A stretch of 64,000 nt of DNA from Dongia deserti (GTDB lineage Bacteria > Pseudomonadota > Alphaproteobacteria > Dongiales > Dongiaceae). Under the pieces are notes generated by a model. The model had not been told where the DNA came from and did no database searches. It was given only the letters and a program-made list of their open reading frames with translations. The DNA is taken from contig NZ_QORW01000027.1 in NCBI RefSeq assembly GCF_003574735.1, positions 1-64,000 of the forward strand, in the 5' to 3' direction. This document shows, piece after piece, positions 24,002 through 32,991 of the stretch (position 1 is the stretch's first letter; each line of letters opens with the position of its first letter). Made by a program: the position numbers and the translations under genes.

Positions 24002-25114
24002 ATGCCTGCCATCCTGCGTTTCGCCGAATCAGAGGCGGATCACGACGCGATCTATCGCCTGCGCTACGAAATCTACGTCGAGGAGATGGGCTATGCCTTC
24101 CCCGGCGTGGATCATCAGGGGCGACGGCTGGTCGAGCCGTTCACCCTCCCAACCCGGCTCTTGATGGCCGAGGAAGATGGATCGCTGGTCGGCACGCTGC
24201 AATTCAACTGGGGCGCCGAAAGCGCCTTCACGGATGAGGAGCGGCGAATCTATCGCCTGTCCGACTTCGTCGCCCTGGTGGGCGATGAGGAAATCATGAT
24301 CGCCAGCCGGTTCATGACGCGGCCCAGCCATCGCGACAGCGACCTGCCGGCACGCATGCTGGATGCGATGTTCGAATTCGCACTCGACAATAATGTGCCG
24401 CTGCTGTTCGCGGATTGCCGTCCGCACCTCATCAATAACTATCTGCGGCTCGGCTTCCGCACCTTCGCCAAGACCTACAATGACCCGATCGCCGGCATGC
24501 TGGCGCCACTGATCTTCGTGATCGACGATCTCGCACACCTGGAGCGCATCAAGTCGCGCCTGTTGCCCTTGTTCAGGGCGAAGCGGCCAGCTGGCCCAGA
24601 TGCGATCGTGTCGAAGGTGCTCGCCCTGTTGCCGGCGTCCACGCCGGTACAACTGCTGAGCAACCCGGCCGGTTCGCCCGATTGGACCGGCCTCCAAACC
24701 ACGCTGGCGGAGGACGAGATCTCCATCTTCCACGGCATGGAGCCGGAGGACGTCGCCCGGCTGATCGAGATGAGCCCGGTCATCAATTGCGCGTCCGGCG
24801 ATCGCATCGTGGGCCAGGATCTGGCGGAACGCAGCGTGTTCGTGGTGTTGGATGGCGCAGTCGAAGTGATGCGCGACGGCAAATCGATCGCGCTCCTGAC
24901 TCGCAGTGCCGTGTTCGGCGAGATCGCGTTCCTGCTCGGCATCGAGCGCACTGCCGACGTCGTCGCGGTGGGCGAGACCAAAGTGATCTCCTTGCGCGAA
25001 CGCGCGCTCAATGAGCTGATTGCGTCGGAATCAAAGCTGGCCGCGCGCTTCCTGCTCAACCTCGCGCGCGTCGCCTGCCTGAAGCTGGTGGAGACGGATC
25101 GCGCCGGTCACTAG
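24002..25114 (+). CDS. FeeM-like N-acyl amino acid synthase fused to a cyclic-nucleotide-binding domain
   Basis: This 370-residue protein has two parts. Residues about 1-190 match the GNAT-like N-acyl-amino-acid synthase family (FeeM/autoinducer-synthase type): IYRLRYEIYVEEMGYAFPGV and IASRFMTRPSHR are typical. Residues about 235-370 are a cNMP-binding/Crp-like domain: VFVVLDGAVEVMRDG and SAVFGEIAFLLGIERTADVV form the phosphate-binding cassette (GE...R). The family transfers acyl groups from acyl-ACP to amino acids. The fusion suggests signalling control by a cyclic nucleotide. The start is the ATG at 24002; a TTG frame extends upstream to 23942. Confidence 0.8.
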   Translation: MPAILRFAESEADHDAIYRLRYEIYVEEMGYAFPGVDHQGRRLVEPFTLPTRLLMAEEDGSLVGTLQFNWGAESAFTDEERRIYRLSDFVALVGDEEIMIASRFMTRPSHRDSDLPARMLDAMFEFALDNNVPLLFADCRPHLINNYLRLGFRTFAKTYNDPIAGMLAPLIFVIDDLAHLERIKSRLLPLFRAKRPAGPDAIVSKVLALLPASTPVQLLSNPAGSPDWTGLQTTLAEDEISIFHGMEPEDVARLIEMSPVINCASGDRIVGQDLAERSVFVVLDGAVEVMRDGKSIALLTRSAVFGEIAFLLGIERTADVVAVGETKVISLRERALNELIASESKLAARFLLNLARVACLKLVETDRAGH

Positions 25115-25148
25115 CGGGGCGCGATAGGTAAAAGCTCTGTCTAGAGGG

Positions 25149-26924
25149 TCACTTGGTCAAGGCTGTACCCATGCATTCCGGCAGGCGATTGCGTGGGTCG
25201 ATCTGGGACGCGACCGACGCGGGTGCGCAGAGCGGCATGCCGGCTCTGCGGGCGCCGTCAAAGAACAGAGCCGCTGAAGAGCCGCCTGGCTGATAGAAGT
25301 CCTTGTCCACCCACGCTTCAGCACTGAACGCGGGCTCGACTTCAAGCACCTTCCTGACCTGCTCCGTTGCTTCCTGAGCTCGCCCCACCATGGCATAACT
25401 TAACGCAAGCATCACCCGCACCTCCAGGTCTGGATCCGGCACTTTCTCTAGGGCCAACACGGCCTCATCGTAGTGGCGCGCGAAGTACATGGTTATGCCA
25501 AGGCTCATGAACTCGTACGGTGTGTGCAGAGGATTCAGTCGAAGCGCGCGTTTGACAAGCTCGACACCTTCCGCTGCGCGCTCTACGCCGAGTGCAATTG
25601 GAAGCTGGGTTCCAATCGGACGAATGACTGTACTATCATTCGGGCTCAGCGAAAGAGCCCTGTCCCATGCAGCGGCACCCAGGGACGTATTGTCCTGAAG
25701 AAAATACGACATCCCGAGGACGAGCTGGGCGTGTCCATTGTTCGGGTCCGCCTCGGCTGCCTTCCGAGCAGTGTCGTGAAACTGTCGCCAGGCAGATGCC
25801 GGGTCCTCGTCCCACCCTAGGAATGCGGCGTCCCAGTATACCCAGGCCAACAGTGCGTACGCATGCGAGAACCCCGGATCGAGGGTTATGGCGCGGTCAA
25901 GCAATCGCTGCGCTTCCGCGTTGCTCTGCGGGGTGTGACGTCGATACGCCGCCAAGGCCAGCTTGAGATTATCATAGGCATCGAGGCTGTCGGGTGGCTT
26001 GCTCCGCGCGATCTTTTCGCCGCCGGTAGCAAGTGGGCCAGCTATGCCCGTCAGCGTCGCCACAATTTGCGCCGTCACCTCGTCCCGCGCGTCGAACAGT
26101 TGATCCAATGGACGGTCATACCGTTCGGACCAGAGCTGCGCACCGGTCGTCCCGTCGACGAGCTGTGCAGTGATTTGAACACGTTTAGCGTCGGTCTGGA
26201 GGCTGCCCTCCATACGTACCTTACACCCAGCTCCTGGCTGACCTGTCGGACGCTTACGGAGGCGCCATAGGTAGAGCTGGAGTCTGCGGCGATCACGTAA
26301 ACGCCAGAATGTCGGCCGAGGTCGGCGATGATGTCTTCGCTTATGCCGGCCGCGAAACGCTGCGTCGTGGCGTCGTCCTCAAGGGCTTGAAACGGTCGCA
26401 CTGCGATTGATGGGCGGTCGAAGAGTGGCGTGGGGTCTGTCAGGCCTGGGCTGCGAGTCTGGCTCCACCACAACCAACCGCCAATACCTGTTGCAGCGAA
26501 CAAGAGCAGTACGAGAACCAGTGCAGCGTTCCCACGAAGCTGGGCACGGGGCAAAGTGCTTCCTGCCACTGGCGAGGCACCGTTCCCATTCGGCATACGG
26601 TTCTCAAGATTTGCGCCAGGTTCGAAAGCGTAGCCGCGTTTCACATACGTCACGATGATCTGGTGATTTTCATCGCCCAGCGCCTTGCGGATCTCGGTAA
26701 CGCATTGAACTAGGCTGTCGTCGGTCACTGCAGTGTTGGGCCAGACCGCTTGCATCAACTCGTCTTTGGTGACGAGCACGCCCGGTTGTCGCAAGCAGCC
26801 TCAGGACCTCGGCTGCCTGCGCTCGGAGTGTCACCACCCCGCCCGCGGCATCCGTCACCAACCCACGCTGAAAGTCGACCATGCGGCCATTCAGGCGAAG
26901 CGGCATCAGCCTCGAGCCATCCAT
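25149..26924 (-). pseudogene. CadC-like winged-helix/TPR regulator broken by two frameshifts
   Basis: Three overlapping frames on one strand together spell one protein. The first, from ATG 26924, is a winged-helix N-terminus (MPLRLNGRMVDFQRGLVTDA). The frame is lost near 26787-26794 and continues as RQPGVLVTKDELMQAVWPNT, then a membrane segment (AALVLVLLLFAATGIGGWLW) and a TolB-N-like domain. At 26211-26213 it shifts again: QELGVRYV is followed in another frame by MEGSLQTDAKRVQITAQLVD and TPR-like repeats to the end. The second site is explained by one missing base, the first by one extra or two missing. It is a decayed CadC-type sensor-regulator, or the assembly has errors. Confidence 0.75.
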
Positions 26925-27135
26925 TGGAATGCTCCCGGCGGCGGAGACGGTCTTAAGCTTCCTTTACTGCAATTCTACCGTACAGTGTGCGGCTCCACCA
27001 CGCGGATTTCGGAGGTCCTTCGTCCCATTTCGTCCACCGATCGTCCCGTTTTCGTGACCAGTGACGCCCATCGCGCTCACAGTTCGTCATCAGCCACGCG
27101 CTTGGCGGGAAGCACCCGCCGGAAACGGAGGCGTC

Positions 27136-27912
27136 ATGATCGAACTGGTGATCGCAGCATGCCTTGCGACGGGAGAGTGCAAAGAAGCCCGTCTTACCTA
27201 CGATGCGCAGGATGTCTCGCTGATGACCTGCATGATTACTGGTCAGGTCGAGGTTGCGCGCTGGCAGGAGCGACATCCGGTCTGGCAGATCAAACGATGG
27301 CATTGCGACGTTACCGGTCAGGACGACCGAGCCGCATCCCGGAGTGTATCGGGACAGCAAGATTCGGAAGTGCTGCTCGTGCAAACCGCCGCAGGGGCAC
27401 GGGGTTCTAGCGTAGCCGCGGTCCACAACGCCGAAAGTCTTCCTGTCTGGAAAACGATCATTCTGGGCACTTACCGCACGCCCGACGACCTTCGCGACGC
27501 TTTACGACGAAAGCGGATTTGGATTGGTCATGCGGCAAACCCGCTGCTCGACTTGTCTTCACCCGCACTTCAGCAAGTGGAGGCACCAATTGACCTCGCG
27601 GTTATTTCGGTTGCAGAACTCGGCTTCGCTGAGGATGGCGCGTCGCTATCCGATGTCATTTTCCGTGCGAAGCGGCTTGGTCTCACGCCTTGCCTACCGG
27701 AAGTCGCTTTCCAATTACCCCTCCAGTATCAGCATTGGCCGCTCGGGGAGTTCCTGCTCATTGCAACGGAGCCCATCGCGCCGCCTGCCGGCGAACCGGT
27801 AGCGCTGCTTGTAGGCAATGGTGGCGCTGGCTTGGTAATTGTCGGACGCCGCGCGGATTACGATGACTTGATCGCACCTGAGACGAAATTGGTGTTTGCC
27901 GCTCCACGGTAA
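27136..27912 (+). CDS. Two-part conserved hypothetical protein
   Basis: The 258-residue product has an N-terminal segment (about 1-62: MIELVIAACLATGECKEARL ... VWQIKRWHC) that resembles small stand-alone hypothetical proteins known from other alphaproteobacteria. The second segment (about 100-258) contains PIDLAVISVAELGFAEDGAS and VGNGGAGLVIVGR, which I associate with another hypothetical family. A linker of polar residues joins them. This looks like a fusion. No catalytic motif or membrane segment is recognised. The start is chosen at ATG 27136; the frame is open upstream to 27061. Confidence 0.65.
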   Translation: MIELVIAACLATGECKEARLTYDAQDVSLMTCMITGQVEVARWQERHPVWQIKRWHCDVTGQDDRAASRSVSGQQDSEVLLVQTAAGARGSSVAAVHNAESLPVWKTIILGTYRTPDDLRDALRRKRIWIGHAANPLLDLSSPALQQVEAPIDLAVISVAELGFAEDGASLSDVIFRAKRLGLTPCLPEVAFQLPLQYQHWPLGEFLLIATEPIAPPAGEPVALLVGNGGAGLVIVGRRADYDDLIAPETKLVFAAPR

Positions 27913-28014
27913 AGGCGTGGCAATGGTCACTTTGTCCTTTGGTGATCGTTCCACAGAGAAGGAAGCCAAGCGTGGATACTCGTCCGTCTGAATCAGATCA
28001 ATGCGTAAAGAAAC

Positions 28015-28944
28015 TTAGGCCAATCCTTCCCTGGCCAGGAAGTCCATCGATGCATCGGCCAGTTGCACGGGCGCGGTGTAGCAGAGCGTGTGGGCTACGT
28101 CCGGAATGATCATCAGCTCGCCGTCGGGGAGGCCGCGCGCGACCTGCGTAGCCCATTCCGGCCGGCAGATGGGATCAAGTTCGCCGCGTACGACGAGAGA
28201 CGGTGCGCGGACGCGGTGCAACTTGTCTTCCGGTCGATCGACGAGCGAGTAGTGGAAGGTTTTCAGCGCGCGAACGTAGCCGCACTTTTTGTAGTCCTCC
28301 GAAGCGATCTCGCCGGTTTCAGGCGGATTGAACTTCGCGTTCTGCCGCCAACGGACGACCTGGTCGAGCCAGGTCCGTTCCTTCGGCGGTGTCGTCGGTC
28401 CTTGCAGGACGGCCGCGGTCAACAGATCAGGATAGCGCGCCGCCATGTCGATGATGATCTGGCAAGCGAATGAATTGCCGACCAGGGCGACGGGCCGAGC
28501 CAGTACCGTGCCGAGCCAGGCCGCGAGCGCGTCGGCGAGCCCTGGTACGTTAAGGGTCTCCTCTGGCTTGTCACTGTCACCGAAACCCGGGAAATCAGGG
28601 ATGTAAACCTCGGCGTGAGAGACGAGCTGCGCGGCGGTCGGGATCATGTAGCGTCCCGACAAAGCGAGGCCATGGACCAGCACGATGGTCGGCGCGTTCG
28701 GCGGCGGCGTAGCGGATGCCAGCGAATAGATCGAGAGACCGTTTACGTCATGGCGCTTCGGTGTAAGGCCGGCTGCTTCGGCCGATGGGAGTTTGGATCG
28801 TCTTGCTCCTGGTGCCGTGCCCGTTGCTCCGCATGCAGCGAGTAGTGGGAACAGGATGGCCGGCGCGAGGACATCCCGAGCGAAGCGCCGCCGACTCACA
28901 AGCGGGGACGAGCGGCCATCCATATGGATTCGCTTTCCTGGCAT
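28015..28944 (-). CDS. Exported alpha/beta hydrolase
   Basis: This is an alpha/beta hydrolase of about 309 residues. A Tat-like SRRRFARD is followed by a hydrophobic stretch and a lipobox-like LLAACG, so the enzyme is probably a periplasmic or lipid-anchored protein. TIVLVHGLALSGRYM holds the oxyanion-loop HG, VALVGNSFACQII the nucleophile Ser in G-N-S-F-A, and PDVAHTLCY the catalytic His. The substrate is unknown. The ATG at 28944 or 28923 is plausible; the frame extends to 28992. Confidence 0.8.
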   Translation of the reverse strand: MPGKRIHMDGRSSPLVSRRRFARDVLAPAILFPLLAACGATGTAPGARRSKLPSAEAAGLTPKRHDVNGLSIYSLASATPPPNAPTIVLVHGLALSGRYMIPTAAQLVSHAEVYIPDFPGFGDSDKPEETLNVPGLADALAAWLGTVLARPVALVGNSFACQIIIDMAARYPDLLTAAVLQGPTTPPKERTWLDQVVRWRQNAKFNPPETGEIASEDYKKCGYVRALKTFHYSLVDRPEDKLHRVRAPSLVVRGELDPICRPEWATQVARGLPDGELMIIPDVAHTLCYTAPVQLADASMDFLAREGLA

Positions 28945-29062
28945 CGGGATCAATACCTCGACGCGGTGGTTGTTCCTGTCCGGGGTGAACAACTTGACCC
29001 GGCCGCCGTATCCGGCGGATCCGGCTGCAGAGAGCTTTGAAGAACTGTGAACAGGACGTTAC

Positions 29063-30457
29063 ATGAGATGGGCTCCTCATCCCCCGCCGGCGATTGCGAC
29101 CTTCGATTCGGCAACCGCGATGGCAATGGCGATTGCACGGTCTCTGGATGGCAAGGACTTTCCCGATCTTGGCCAGTCGCCGTTTCTCCACGCTCCGGTC
29201 GCGGCGTCGGATCTCGTGCCGCGCGGGCTTCGCAGCTACCTGTTCGCCGTGGCGGGCGCACGCGAAGGGGTCAGGCCCGATCGCATCGAAACGGTGAACA
29301 GTGCCAAGCTGGCGAATTGGCTCGTCTCACTCTACCCGCAGCGAAAGTTCCCCATTGTCGCGCTTGGCTCGTCGTGCGGTGCATTCGTCCACCTCTGCGC
29401 AGCCGCCGGAATCCCCTGGTTGCCTCAAACCGTGTTGGTGCCGGTACGTCGTGAACGAGCGGGCGATCCCGAAGATGCTTGCGAAGCGCTGGCACTCGGG
29501 AGCGCTCCGGGAGAAAGATTGCTGGCCTGCAATCCGGATGTACAACTCCATCAACTGCACGATCCCAACCAGGATCGCCTGATGGTCCGCTACATGCTGT
29601 ATTTCCGGCTGAAGTGGCGTTGCCTGCCGGAGCCCTATCGCGACTTTCTCGAGCGGTCGCTCGCACCCGGCGGAACGATTCTGCTCGTGGCGTGCCGGCG
29701 TTCGTGGCCGACCGTGCGCGTGGGGCCACGCCATGTCTTTCAGCATGGCGCAGTCGGTGGCGCCAATGAGGACGAATACTATTCCGGTTCGGAGCGCGTG
29801 TCCGAGCATTTGCGGCACATCGGATCCGCGCGCCCCCGCTGGGTCTCGCCCGTTTCAGATGGCATCAGTCCGGAAGCGGAATGGGGATTCGAGGATGCGC
29901 TTGTCGACAGCGTCGTCGCATGGGCACGCGCTCGAGGAACGAGGGTCCTCCTGCTGTCATTCGATCGCCCAGAGGATCTGAGTGCCCCGATCGCGGATCT
30001 CTACCGGACCTGGTATCGGCGCCGCAGTGTACCGGAGGATCGGCTACACGTTCAATCCTTCATTATGCTGGAGCCTCATTGGACGATGCGTCTCGGGCTC
30101 GTGCCGTTCTGGATGGTGTTCAACATGGAGCGTTCTGCGGATCGGCTGGAGAAATTTCTCGATGAGAGGCCGCCATTCGAAGAGATCGCGCTGACTTTGT
30201 TCGCACACGGCGTCGACAGTGTCGGCTTGCCGCCGATCGAGCGCTGGCACCAGCTGTTGTCGCGCGCACGCCGACGAGGACGCTTCGTCGGCGTGAACAC
30301 GCGAACCTACCCGGCGCACTTCTCGGTCTTCGCGAGATATCAAGCAGCGTTGCGCAAGCTGAAAGGACCGCGCATTCCCTTCAAGCAGATGTCCGCCGAA
30401 GAGGCGCTTCACACGCTCGCCGAAGACCACGCGATGAGGCTAGAGCAACTCTGCTAA
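29063..30457 (+). CDS. Hypothetical protein, 464 aa, no recognised family
   Basis: The open frame starts at ATG 29063 and is strongly GC-biased at third positions, as in its neighbours. I recognise no domain. It contains FPIVALGSSCGAFVHLCAAA, with a GSSCG segment of the G-x-S-x-G type followed by a hydrophobic helix, reminiscent of alpha/beta hydrolase elbows. A second acid/His pair is not evident. A later LAPGGTILLVACRRSW stretch is beta-rich. No signal peptide is clear. It diverges from the hydrolase gene, with 118 bases between. Confidence 0.55.
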   Translation: MRWAPHPPPAIATFDSATAMAMAIARSLDGKDFPDLGQSPFLHAPVAASDLVPRGLRSYLFAVAGAREGVRPDRIETVNSAKLANWLVSLYPQRKFPIVALGSSCGAFVHLCAAAGIPWLPQTVLVPVRRERAGDPEDACEALALGSAPGERLLACNPDVQLHQLHDPNQDRLMVRYMLYFRLKWRCLPEPYRDFLERSLAPGGTILLVACRRSWPTVRVGPRHVFQHGAVGGANEDEYYSGSERVSEHLRHIGSARPRWVSPVSDGISPEAEWGFEDALVDSVVAWARARGTRVLLLSFDRPEDLSAPIADLYRTWYRRRSVPEDRLHVQSFIMLEPHWTMRLGLVPFWMVFNMERSADRLEKFLDERPPFEEIALTLFAHGVDSVGLPPIERWHQLLSRARRRGRFVGVNTRTYPAHFSVFARYQAALRKLKGPRIPFKQMSAEEALHTLAEDHAMRLEQLC

Positions 30458-30488
30458 CGCCAGCCGCGCATGCCCGCCGTGTGCCGGC

Positions 30489-30899
30489 TCAGGCCTTGCC
30501 CCGCGCTGCGTCGACCGACCAGGGCCCGGCTCCTATGAAGGCGAAGTAGAGGAACACGAAGCAGTACAGCGCCGCCAATTCACCCTCATTGAGCAGCGGG
30601 AAGAAGCCGCTCGGTGCGTGGGCAATCCAATAGGCAGCGGCCATTAGGCCGCTCAGCACGAAGGCAACCGGCCGCGTGAACAGGCCGATGACGATCAGCG
30701 TGCCGCCAACCAGCTCGAACATACCGGCGATACCGCCGAGGGAGGTCGGATCGACGCCGGTCATCTGGCTCTGTGGAAAGCCAAGATACTTGCTGGTGCC
30801 ATGCTGCAGGAAGAGCAGGCCGGTCATGATACGCAGGATCGAACGCACGCGCGGCGCCCACTCTGTCGCGGTTTCAGCAATTTCAGTAATGGCAGCCAT
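30489..30899 (-). CDS. DoxX-family membrane protein
   Basis: This 136-residue protein has four membrane segments. The family signature is visible in RIMTGLLFLQHGTSKYLGFP, with the conserved H-G-x-x-K, and in GMFELVGGTLIVIGLFTRPV. Family members are related to the small subunit of thiosulfate:quinone oxidoreductase and to redox-stress membrane complexes. AAGGGGA precedes the ATG. The neighbour is a ferredoxin-NADP reductase gene, but an intergenic gap of 107 bases separates them. Confidence 0.85.
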   Translation of the reverse strand: MAAITEIAETATEWAPRVRSILRIMTGLLFLQHGTSKYLGFPQSQMTGVDPTSLGGIAGMFELVGGTLIVIGLFTRPVAFVLSGLMAAAYWIAHAPSGFFPLLNEGELAALYCFVFLYFAFIGAGPWSVDAARGKA

Positions 30900-31006
30900 A
30901 TCGTTCCCCTTGGAATGGGTTGCGAATCAGTCGCAAATGTAATTGTGGGTGTAGCGGATAACCGATTGGCCGGCTCAACGTCCCATCACGGATGCGTGAG
31001 CGACGA

Positions 31007-31780
31007 TTATTTTTCTACGAATGCCTTTTCGATCACGAAGTGACCGGGCCTGCTGTGGCTGCCTTCAGTGAAGTTGCGCTCGGCCAGGACCGTTTGCAGG
31101 TCGGCCAGCATGTGCGGGCTGCCGCAGAGCATCACGCGATCGTTCTCGCGATCGAGCGACGGCAGGCCGATATCCTCGAACAGCTTCCCGGTTTCGATGA
31201 GGGCGGTGATGCGTCCGTTGTGACGGAACGGCTCTCGCGTCACGGTCGGATAATAGATGAGCTTCTCGCGCACGAGCTCGCCGAGGTACGGGTCGTCCGG
31301 CAGCTGCTCGGTGATGGTCTCCATGTACGCGAGCTCGGCGATGCGCCGGCAGCCATGGACCAGCACCACGCGTTCGAACTGCTCGTAGATTTCTGGATCC
31401 TTGATCAGGCTCAAAAACGGGGCGAGGCCGGTGCCAGTTCCAAGCAGATAGAGGTTCTTGCCGGGCAGCAGATTGTCGCTCAGCAGCGTGCCGGTCGGCT
31501 TGCGCCCGACCAGGATCTTGTCGCCTTCGTTCAGGTGCTGGAGCCGCGAGGTGAGGGGGCCGTTCGCCACCTTGATGGAGAAGAACTCCAGGCGCTCCTC
31601 GTAATTGGCGCTCGCCATCGAATAGGCACGGAGCAGCGGCTTGCCCTCGATCCAAAGGCCGATCATCGTGAACTGGCCGTTCTGGAACCGGAAGCCCGGA
31701 TCGCGTGTGGTCACGAAGCTGAATAGATTGTCGGTCCAGTGGCGGACTGCGAGGACCCGCTCCTCATTCAAATTACTCAT
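31007..31780 (-). CDS. fpr: Ferredoxin--NADP+ reductase
   Basis: This 257-residue protein is the usual length for bacterial subclass IA Fpr. It has the FAD-binding motif RAYSMAS near residue 54, GTGLAPFLSLI (NADP-binding glycine loop) and RVMLCGSPHML, and ends GHFVIEKAFVEK. The C-terminal extension past an aromatic residue is typical of this subclass. It reduces ferredoxin or flavodoxin with NADPH, in redox stress or biosynthesis. The start is the ATG at 31780. Confidence 0.93.
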   Translation of the reverse strand: MSNLNEERVLAVRHWTDNLFSFVTTRDPGFRFQNGQFTMIGLWIEGKPLLRAYSMASANYEERLEFFSIKVANGPLTSRLQHLNEGDKILVGRKPTGTLLSDNLLPGKNLYLLGTGTGLAPFLSLIKDPEIYEQFERVVLVHGCRRIAELAYMETITEQLPDDPYLGELVREKLIYYPTVTREPFRHNGRITALIETGKLFEDIGLPSLDRENDRVMLCGSPHMLADLQTVLAERNFTEGSHSRPGHFVIEKAFVEK

Positions 31781-32027
31781 TGTTTCAAGCACCTAGCTTT
31801 TGTTCGATGCGGCCGCGCGGTCGCTCCTCAAGCCAAGCGCAGCATTCGCTATGTACTACTCGATATATCGTCAATCTTTTGCAATGCAACACGAGTTGCT
31901 CGCCAAATTTGGCAAAGCAGCCATGCGAAATGTGAAACCACAGATTCAGTGTGAAATCTAGGCGGCCGCGCCCCCGCGTTTTACGTCCGATCGGAACCAG
32001 GCATCCGCTCGAGTGCTGTAGTCGCGT

Positions 32028-32954
32028 CTAGCAAGATGTCCGGCACGCGCCACCCATCGAGGCGAGCAGCTGGACCGCCGGCTGGTTGCCTTTGGTGCGC
32101 GCGATGTCGAGGGCGGTCGCGCCGTCGAACGCAGCGGGCAGATTCACATCCGCGCCGTGTTGCGCCAGCAAGGTCGTGATCTGCGCGACGGCAGATGGTT
32201 CCAGATTGTCGGCGCCGAACATGAGATTGTGGATGGGCGCGCCGCCCTTCGGCCGCATCGCGTTGGCGTCCGCGCCGGCGCGGAGCAAGTTGGTGACCAG
32301 CGCCGTCGTGTATTCCGCCGGCCGCGCCACTACGGCGCGATGGAGCGGCGTCGAGCCCTTCTCGTCCAGCGCGTCCACATCGGCACCCGCCGCGATCAGC
32401 TGCTGCACCAGCGCGAGTTTGCCCGACCGGATGGCGATGAAGATCGGAGCGGCCGGCGTGCTGCTGTCGCTGGCTGTGCTCGGCGCATTGACATCGGCGC
32501 CGGCCTTGATCAGCGCTGCGGTGATCTGCGGCTGATCCAGCGTCATGGCGAAGGCCAGCGGGGTCATGCCGATCGAGTCCGGGATGTTGGCATCCACCTT
32601 GGCATTGATCAGCGACACTGTGCCGGGTGTGCTGCCGACCGACATCGCGGTGAACAGCAGCGGATCGCCACGATGGTCCCTGGCGTTGGGATCGGCGCCG
32701 AGGCTCAGCAGCGTATCGACCAGCATCTGGTTCTGCAGCACGAGCGCGCGATAGAGTGGCACGCGCCCTTCCGCATTGGGCTCGTTGGGATCGGCGCCCT
32801 GATCGATGGCGACGCGCAGCGAGGTCGCATCCTGGGCGTTGATCGCCGCCCACATGCGGTCGGTCGCCGTCTCGGCCTCCGCCGGGGCCGCGAATGGGCC
32901 GATCAGCAGGACGAGAGCGATGATGCGGCGAATGATGTTCCTGAGAAAGCGCAT
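32028..32954 (-). CDS. Secreted ankyrin-repeat protein
   Basis: The 308-residue protein starts MRFLRNIIRRIIALVLLIGP and has a Sec signal with cleavage near APAEAE. After it come about seven ankyrin repeats, each with TPLxxA and LxxxGADxN spacing: GADPNEPNAEGRVPLYRALV, GADPNARDHRGDPLLF and GADVDALDEKGSTPLHRAVV among them. The periplasmic location is inferred. It lies 37 bases downstream of the ATP-grasp gene, so they form a pair. Ankyrin proteins serve as protein-binding scaffolds; the partner is unknown. Confidence 0.85.
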   Translation of the reverse strand: MRFLRNIIRRIIALVLLIGPFAAPAEAETATDRMWAAINAQDATSLRVAIDQGADPNEPNAEGRVPLYRALVLQNQMLVDTLLSLGADPNARDHRGDPLLFTAMSVGSTPGTVSLINAKVDANIPDSIGMTPLAFAMTLDQPQITAALIKAGADVNAPSTASDSSTPAAPIFIAIRSGKLALVQQLIAAGADVDALDEKGSTPLHRAVVARPAEYTTALVTNLLRAGADANAMRPKGGAPIHNLMFGADNLEPSAVAQITTLLAQHGADVNLPAAFDGATALDIARTKGNQPAVQLLASMGGACRTSC

Positions 32955-32991
32955 GTGTTCGGTTTCCGAGACGATCCGTGATGAGAGAGCT

